Below are positions 59,250 to 64,000 of a stretch of DNA of 64,000 bases, piece by piece. The position numbers and the translations under genes were made by a program. The notes under the pieces are model-generated. The model was not told where the DNA came from. It worked only from the letters and a program-made list of their open reading frames with translations, and ran no database searches. Source of the stretch: Bradyrhizobium sp. CCGB12 (GTDB taxonomy: Bacteria > Pseudomonadota > Alphaproteobacteria > Rhizobiales > Xanthobacteraceae); the NCBI RefSeq assembly GCF_024199845.1, contig NZ_JANADO010000001.1, positions 2,852,001 to 2,916,000 on the forward strand, read 5' to 3'. Every line of letters starts with the position of its first letter. The stretch's first letter is position 1.

Positions 59250-59375
59250 ATGCAGAACGTTCGGACGGCGAAGACCACGCCGCTGCAATTGGCGCTGGCC
59301 TGGAGCTTTGCGGGCATCCCCCTGCTCGCGGGCGTCATCCAGACCCTGCTCAACGCCATGAAGCTGTTTCAGTAG
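59250..59375 (+). CDS. MFS transporter small subunit-like membrane peptide (41 aa)
   Basis: A single hydrophobic helix: LALAWSFAGIPLLAGVIQTL with a short tail NAMKLF. Tiny peptides of the form LAWxxxGIPLxxGVxxT(L) encoded just after OFA-type MFS antiporters are a recognised family (annotated as MFS transporter small subunit). Probably associates with the 57642-59060 transporter. Confidence 0.72.
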   Translation: MQNVRTAKTTPLQLALAWSFAGIPLLAGVIQTLLNAMKLFQ

Positions 59376-59382
59376 GCGGCAA

Positions 59383-59592
59383 ATGCGTCCCACGAACAAG
59401 CGCGCAACGCCTCTTAGCGGTGCGCGGCAGTTGATCACCGACGAGGGCTTCACCGTCACCATGCTGACCGCAGTGATCGCCGCTGCGGTTCTCGCCTTTG
59501 GCTTCGACGCAACTGCGGACATCGTTGTCGCGACGCTTGCGCTCGGCGCGGTGACGGCGCTCGCCGAGACCCGCCTGCACAGGCGCGGATAG
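59383..59592 (+). CDS. Small two-span membrane protein (69 aa)
   Basis: Polar lead MRPTNKRATPLSGARQLITD, then hydrophobic segments VTMLTAVIAAAVLAFGF and IVVATLALGAVTALAE, basic tail LHRRG. Starts 7 bases after the preceding stop; cotranscribed with the transporter. Function unknown, convergent with the LysR gene. Confidence 0.65.
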   Translation: MRPTNKRATPLSGARQLITDEGFTVTMLTAVIAAAVLAFGFDATADIVVATLALGAVTALAETRLHRRG

Positions 59593-59610
59593 ATTCGGAC
59601 CAACGAACCG

Positions 59611-60546
59611 TCAGCGTCGCGTGCGCGCGCTACGCGCCGGCGCTTCCGTTACGCGCCGGCTCTGCTCGGCGGCGAGCTCGCGCATGATCGAGATTGCGCC
59701 GTGGACGTGATCGTCGGGCTGGTCGAGCGAATAGACCACATAAGCAGGCATCGAAAACTTCGGCGCGCCGGCCACGAGGTGCAGGCGCCGCGCCCTCAGC
59801 AGCGGCTCGACGATGCGGCGCGCGAAATAGCCCGAGCCGCCGTTGGCCAGAACGTGCTGAAGCCCGAGCCAGCCGATATTGGCTGATAGCGCGGGCCCCG
59901 CGAAATTGGGAAAGACGGCGCTGTGGCGGGCGTAGAATTCGGGCCCCCAGTCGACATAGACATAGCCATCCTGCGGCTCCGGATCGCCTCTCGGATCGGT
60001 CGAGACCAGCACGAGCTGCTCCTCGATCAGCAACTCGACCTTGAGGCCGGGGCGGCTCTGCGGGGTGTACATCACGCCGATGTCGATGCGGCCCTCGACC
60101 AGCCCCTGCATCAATTCAGGTTCGAGCGCGCTCTCGGCGCGGATGGAGATCTGCGGATTGGCCTGCTGCATGCGCGGCACCCAGAGCAGCAGAAACTCCT
60201 CCCACAGGCCGATGCGGCCGCCGACCACGAGCGCGCCGCTAAAGCCCTTGGGGACGCCGACATCGTGCCGGGCCTGCTCGACGGTGCGAACAAGCGTCGA
60301 GGCGTGACGCTGGAACTGCCGCCCGGCCGCCGTGAGCGTTGCGCCGGCCTTGTTGCGCACGAACAGCGTGCAGCCGAGCAGCTCTTCGAGCGAGTGGATC
60401 CGCGTCGAGACAGTGGATTGGCTGACATGAAGCCGCTCGGCGGCGGTGATGAAATTGCCGGTGGCAACCACCGTCAGGAATGTACGCGCAAGCTCGGTAT
60501 CCACGGACACCCCCACATCGAAATTATCGATATGAAAGGCGCTCAC
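59611..60546 (-). CDS. LysR family transcriptional regulator
   Basis: Winged-helix N-domain (ELARTFLTVVATGNFITAAERLHVSQSTVSTRIHSLEELLGCTLFVR) and a type 2 periplasmic-binding-like effector domain (VGGRIGLWEEFLLLWVPRMQ ... GLVEGRIDIGVMYTP). 311 residues, typical. It faces the OFA operon tail to tail, so it may control that operon in trans or the HAD gene upstream region; the target cannot be read from the sequence. Confidence 0.93.
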   Translation of the reverse strand: MSAFHIDNFDVGVSVDTELARTFLTVVATGNFITAAERLHVSQSTVSTRIHSLEELLGCTLFVRNKAGATLTAAGRQFQRHASTLVRTVEQARHDVGVPKGFSGALVVGGRIGLWEEFLLLWVPRMQQANPQISIRAESALEPELMQGLVEGRIDIGVMYTPQSRPGLKVELLIEEQLVLVSTDPRGDPEPQDGYVYVDWGPEFYARHSAVFPNFAGPALSANIGWLGLQHVLANGGSGYFARRIVEPLLRARRLHLVAGAPKFSMPAYVVYSLDQPDDHVHGAISIMRELAAEQSRRVTEAPARSARTRR

Positions 60547-60576
60547 TTCAGGGATGTCAAACCCAGGAATTGTTGC

Positions 60577-61296
60577 CTAGCAGCCAAGCTTGTCGGCGAT
60601 GCCGCCGAAATCCCTGGCAACGACATCCCAATTGCCGGTCGCCTCGAAATCGATCTTCTGGAGCGGACCGTACTCCGTCGGCCGCGGGACAAATGCCGTC
60701 TTCAATCCGTTCTTCTGCGCGGCCGCGAGATCGCCGTTGTGGGCGGCGACCATCATCACCTCCTCCGGCTTGAGGCAGAGCAGGCGCGCGGCGCCGAGAT
60801 AGGTCTCGGGATCGGGCTTGTAGTGCTCGAACAGCTCGGCCGACATGATGAGGTCCCACGGCAGGCGAGCGAACTTCGCCATGTTGGTGAGCAGCGCGAC
60901 GTTGCCGTTCGACAGCGGCGAGATCACGAATTTGGTTTTCAACCGGGTCAGGCCCGCGACGCTGTCGGGCCAGGGATGCAGGCGGTGCCAGCCCTTGGTG
61001 AGGTAATCGAGATCGGCCTCGGTGAGGCCCTTGATCGAGAATTGATCGACCAGCTTTTCCAGCGAGCGGCGGTGCAGATCGTCGAGCATGACATAGCCGC
61101 GCTCGGCATGTTTGCGCACGTCGTCCATCGAGGCCATGTACATGCCGCGCCAGCCGTCGACCAAAGCGGTCCAGTCTGCGCCGATGCCGCGCTGCTTGCC
61201 CCACCACATGAAGTCGGTGATCAGGCTGGTGCGCCAGTCCACGACCGTCCCGAACACGTCGAAGACGAGGGCTTTGACGGCGGAAAGGTCGGACAT
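60577..61296 (-). CDS. Haloacid dehalogenase type II
   Basis: 239 residues. ALVFDVFGTVVDWRTSLI has the nucleophile Asp in the DVFGT form typical of type II L-2-haloacid dehalogenases; VISPLSNGNVALL gives motif II (SNG), HYKPDPETYLGAARLL motif III Lys, and MMVAAHNGDLAAAQKNGLKTAFV motif IV. Hydrolyses 2-haloalkanoic acids or phosphoglycolate-like substrates. It ends 30 bases from the LysR start. Confidence 0.9.
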   Translation of the reverse strand: MSDLSAVKALVFDVFGTVVDWRTSLITDFMWWGKQRGIGADWTALVDGWRGMYMASMDDVRKHAERGYVMLDDLHRRSLEKLVDQFSIKGLTEADLDYLTKGWHRLHPWPDSVAGLTRLKTKFVISPLSNGNVALLTNMAKFARLPWDLIMSAELFEHYKPDPETYLGAARLLCLKPEEVMMVAAHNGDLAAAQKNGLKTAFVPRPTEYGPLQKIDFEATGNWDVVARDFGGIADKLGC

Positions 61297-61322
61297 ATGC
61301 GCTTCCTGTGATTGTTCTTATT

Positions 61323-61443
61323 GTCATTCCGGGACGCGCAGAGCGCGAGCCCCGGAATCCATTTCACACTGGACTCTGCCGCCCGATGGATTCCGGGTTC
61401 TCCGGGCCGCGCGCTTTGCGCGGTCCGGTCGCCCCGGAATGAC
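61323..61443. repeat. Dispersed palindromic repeat (GTCATTCC...GGAATGAC type), copy 2
   Basis: Opens GTCATTCCGGGACGCGC and closes GTCGCCCCGGAATGAC, with internal CCCCGGAATCCA and TGGATTCCGGG arms, the same design as 40894-40997. It fills the gap between the HAD-like and glpX genes. Confidence 0.75.
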
Positions 61444-61452
61444 CAGAAGGCC

Positions 61453-62454
61453 TCAGTCCAAATGGAACTTCGCCAGCTCGCGGTGCTCGGCCTTGATGTA
61501 GCGCACGGTGCCGGTGACGGAGCGCATCACCACCGTCTCAGTTTCGATCACGCCGTCCTTGCGGAATTTGACGCCCGAGAGCAGCGAGCCCGTGGTGACG
61601 CCGGTGGCCGCGAACAGGCAGTCGCCGCGCGCCATGTCCTCGATGCCGTAGATCATCTTGGGATCGTTGACGCCCATCTTGGCGGCACGCTCGCGCTTCT
61701 CGTCCGAATCCAGGATCAGGCGGCACTGCATCTGGCCGCCGATGCAGCGCAGCGCCACGGCCGCGAGCACGCCTTCCGGCGCACCGCCGGTGCCGAGATA
61801 CATGTCGACGCCGGTGTTGTCGGGATCGGCGCAATGGATCACGCCGGCGACGTCGCCATCGGTGATGAGGCGGACAGCGGCGCCGGTCGACCGCACGCTC
61901 GCGATGATGTCGGCATGGCGCGGACGGTCGAGCACGAGGACCGTGATGCCATCAGGCTTGACGCCCTTGGCCTTGGCAAGGCGGCGGACGTTGTCCGCCG
62001 GCGAGGCGTCGAGATCGACGACGCCCTTGTCGTAGCCGGGGCCGATCGCGAGCTTCTGCATGTAGACGTCGGGCGCGTGCAGCAGCGTGCCGCCGTCGGC
62101 CATCGCCATCGTGGCGATCGAGCCCGGCATGTTCTTGGCGCACAGCGTGGTGCCTTCGAGCGGATCGACCGCGATATCGACTTCGGGGCCCGCCTTGAGG
62201 CCGACCTGCTCGCCGATATAGAGCATCGGCGCCTCGTCGCGCTCGCCCTCGCCGATCACGACGGTGCCCTGGATCGGCAGCTTGTTGAGCTCGCGCCGCA
62301 TGGCGTCGACGGCCGCCTGGTCGGCGGCCTTCTCATTGCCGTGGCCGCGCAACCGCGCCGACGACACTGCCGCCCGCTCCGTCACCCGCACGATCTCCAG
62401 CGTGAGGATGCGCTCGAGCAAAGCGTGCGGGGGGACTGAAATATGGGTCGACAT
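61453..62454 (-). CDS. glpX: Class II fructose-1,6-bisphosphatase GlpX
   Basis: 333 residues. GEGERDEAPMLYIGE, AVDPLEGTTLCAKNMPGSI (metal/phosphate site DPLEGTT), DVYMQKLAIGPG and TGGAPEGVLAAVALRCIGGQM are the family motifs. Gluconeogenic (and Calvin cycle) phosphatase. It lies downstream of hom with a 156-base gap, the usual order in rhizobia. Confidence 0.95.
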   Translation of the reverse strand: MSTHISVPPHALLERILTLEIVRVTERAAVSSARLRGHGNEKAADQAAVDAMRRELNKLPIQGTVVIGEGERDEAPMLYIGEQVGLKAGPEVDIAVDPLEGTTLCAKNMPGSIATMAMADGGTLLHAPDVYMQKLAIGPGYDKGVVDLDASPADNVRRLAKAKGVKPDGITVLVLDRPRHADIIASVRSTGAAVRLITDGDVAGVIHCADPDNTGVDMYLGTGGAPEGVLAAVALRCIGGQMQCRLILDSDEKRERAAKMGVNDPKMIYGIEDMARGDCLFAATGVTTGSLLSGVKFRKDGVIETETVVMRSVTGTVRYIKAEHRELAKFHLD

Positions 62455-62610
62455 CGGCTTACTCCTTCAAACGGTTCTGGACGGACATCTCCGTCCGCAT
62501 CAACTCGCAACGCCCACGGTTCGTTCGAACCGCCTCATTGTTTGAGCATCCTCTTTCCGGAAGGCCGCGTCATTTTGCGCAAGCACGGCCCTCCGGGTCC
62601 GGAGCATACT

Positions 62611-63927
62611 CTAGTTCTTCTCGATCCGGATCACCTGCGGCCGTCCGCTGATCACCTTGTCGCGCTGCACGGCAGCGAGCGCGCGGCGCACGGCGTCCTC
62701 ATGCGTCGCATAGGTGATCAGGATGACGGGCACGGGGACCGCCTTGCCGTTGCTGGGCGCAGCGCCGCCATTGGGATGACGCTGCACGATCGACTCGATC
62801 GAGATCTTCTGTTCTGCAAGCCGCGTCGCGATCGCGGCCGCAGTGCCAGGGAAATCGCGCGCGAGCAGGCGGATGTAATAGCCGCCCTCATGACGTTCCA
62901 TCGGCGCCTTCTTGGTGTCGCGCAGATGCGAAGTCGGCCGGCCGAACGGGTTGGCGCGGATGCCGCGCGCGACATCGGCGATATCAGCGACGACGGCCGA
63001 TGCGGTCGCCGCTCCCCCGGCGCCGGGCCCGACCAGCGTGATCGGCGGAATCCCCTCGCCGTCGATCGTGACCGCATTGGTGACCCCCATCACCTGCGCG
63101 ATCGAGGAAGATTTTGGCACCATGGTGGGATGCACGCGCTGCTCGATGCCCGTGGCGGTGCGGACCGCGACGCCGAGCAGCTTGACGCGATAACCGAGAT
63201 CGGCCGCCGCGCGAAGGTCTTCCGGCGCGATGGATGAGATGCCTTCGACATACACCGCGCTTTGAGCAACTTTCGTGCCGAAAGCGAGGCTGGCGAGAAT
63301 GGCGAGTTTTTGCGCGGTGTCATGGCCGTCGACGTCGAAGGACGGGTTGGCTTCGGCATAGCCGAGCCGCTGCGCGTCCTTCAGGCATTCGGCGAAAGAC
63401 AGCCCCTCCTGCTCCATCCGGGTCAGGATGTAGTTGCAGGTGCCGTTGAGGATGCCGTAGACGCGGTTGACCCCGGTTCCGGCAAGACCTTCGCGTAACG
63501 TCTTGATGACAGGGATCGCGGCGCCGACCGCTGCCTCGAAATTCAGCGCACCGCCGTGCTTTTCGGCCGCCTTGGCGAGCTTGAGGCCATGCTTGGCGAG
63601 CAGCGCCTTGTTGGCGGTGACGACCGACTTGCCGGCGTCGAGCGCGGCTTCCACCGCCGACAGCGCGGGATCGCCGGCGCCGCCCATCAGCTCGACGAAG
63701 CAATCGACCTCGGGATGCGTGGCAAGCGCCATCGGATCCTTCGCCCAGTCGACGCCGCGCAGGTCGACGCCGCGCTTCTTCGCCTTAGAGCGCGCCGTGA
63801 CCGCGACGACGCGGATGCCCCGGCCGCTGCGGCCCGCGAGCACGCGCGCCTGCGTTTCGATCAAACGGACGACTTCGGCACCCACGGTGCCGAGCCCCGC
63901 TATGCCCACTTTCAGGGGTGCGACCAT
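62611..63927 (-). CDS. hom: Homoserine dehydrogenase with C-terminal ACT domain
   Basis: 438 residues. Rossmann loop GIAGLGTVGAEV, then SVVTANKALLAKHG, catalytic region NGTCNYILTRM and YAEANPSFDVDGHDTAQKLAILASLAFG, with the ACT regulatory domain from about residue 350 (GGYYIRLLARDFPGTAAAIATRLAEQKISIES). Catalyses aspartate semialdehyde to homoserine for Thr and Met; the ACT domain implies threonine feedback. Confidence 0.96.
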   Translation of the reverse strand: MVAPLKVGIAGLGTVGAEVVRLIETQARVLAGRSGRGIRVVAVTARSKAKKRGVDLRGVDWAKDPMALATHPEVDCFVELMGGAGDPALSAVEAALDAGKSVVTANKALLAKHGLKLAKAAEKHGGALNFEAAVGAAIPVIKTLREGLAGTGVNRVYGILNGTCNYILTRMEQEGLSFAECLKDAQRLGYAEANPSFDVDGHDTAQKLAILASLAFGTKVAQSAVYVEGISSIAPEDLRAAADLGYRVKLLGVAVRTATGIEQRVHPTMVPKSSSIAQVMGVTNAVTIDGEGIPPITLVGPGAGGAATASAVVADIADVARGIRANPFGRPTSHLRDTKKAPMERHEGGYYIRLLARDFPGTAAAIATRLAEQKISIESIVQRHPNGGAAPSNGKAVPVPVILITYATHEDAVRRALAAVQRDKVISGRPQVIRIEKN

Positions 63928-63956
63928 GATGCTTTTCGAAAACCTGTCGAAGAGAA

Positions 63957-64000
63957 TTAGCGCCGGTTGGCGAGCGGAACGACGTTGTGCAACGTTTCGA
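63957..64000 (-). CDS. C-terminal end of a gene upstream of hom (probable aminotransferase)
   Basis: The last 13 codons read ETLHNVVPLANRR before TAA. In rhizobia hom is preceded by an aspartate/alanine aminotransferase-family gene (AlaC/DapL type), which fits the position. The sequence alone is too short to prove it. Confidence 0.45.
   Translation of the reverse strand, partial: ETLHNVVPLANRR

Overview
The window is high-G+C alphaproteobacterial chromosome, most likely Bradyrhizobium or a close relative. The gene neighbourhoods (metG-holB-tmk-DD-carboxypeptidase-rlpA; hom next to glpX), many short Bradyrhizobium-style hypothetical genes, sigma-EcfG-type promoters, and dispersed palindromes of the 'AGCCCGGATGGAGCGAAG...' and 'AAAACAACCCCATGCAC' types all point that way. 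This assignment is from recognition only; no search was run.

Layout. 1-8 kb: a core minus-strand operon (DD-carboxypeptidase, tmk, holB, metG, tatD, MBL-fold hydrolase), then rlpA and an epoxide-hydrolase-like gene. 8-10.7 kb: small genes, a UPF0114 membrane protein and the F1-ATPase inhibitor zeta subunit. 10.7-21.3 kb: an accessory segment. It has an EEP nuclease/phosphatase plus PLD-VTT pair resembling ybhP-clsB, a run of very small genes of which several sit behind GGAAC-N16/17-CGTT promoters (general stress response), a truncated H-NS-like protein, decayed gene fragments, a frameshifted PLD-family gene, and a divergent unknown 372-aa protein. 21.5-28.3 kb: glyoxalase-like protein, GST, two PilZ proteins, tRNA-Glu, PrsW-like protease, HdeD-like protein. 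28.3-29.6 kb: DAHP synthase behind an aromatic-codon leader peptide and a four-segment attenuator. 29.9-32.8 kb: the EF-P lysylation module epmB-epmA / efp. 32.9-37.3 kb: M23 peptidase, DUF808 protein, and an IS1182-family element inserted in a REP palindrome. 37.3-49.1 kb: MarR/AhpD/cupin, MltB-type transglycosylase, aldolase, SDR, recJ, a soluble chemoreceptor-like sensor, a GAF-adenylate cyclase and an NmrA-like/cupin pair. 49.1-57.4 kb: a carboxylate uptake and CoA-activation operon (enoyl-CoA hydratase, CoA transferase, TctC, TctB, TctA, PdxA) opposite a GntR/FCD regulator, then a Tat-exported MBL hydrolase. 57.6-60.5 kb: an OFA-family MFS antiporter with three tiny downstream genes and a LysR regulator. 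60.6-64 kb: haloacid dehalogenase-like protein, glpX, hom, and the end of a probable aminotransferase.

The strongest regulatory find is the aroG attenuator. The leader peptide carries six aromatic codons in seven, and four short complementary segments can form 1:2, 2:3 and 3:4 helices, the last being a terminator. The strongest accessory-region finds are the cluster of EcfG-type promoters and the PLD frameshift beside an unidentified protein. No CRISPR array, rRNA, prophage or origin was seen.
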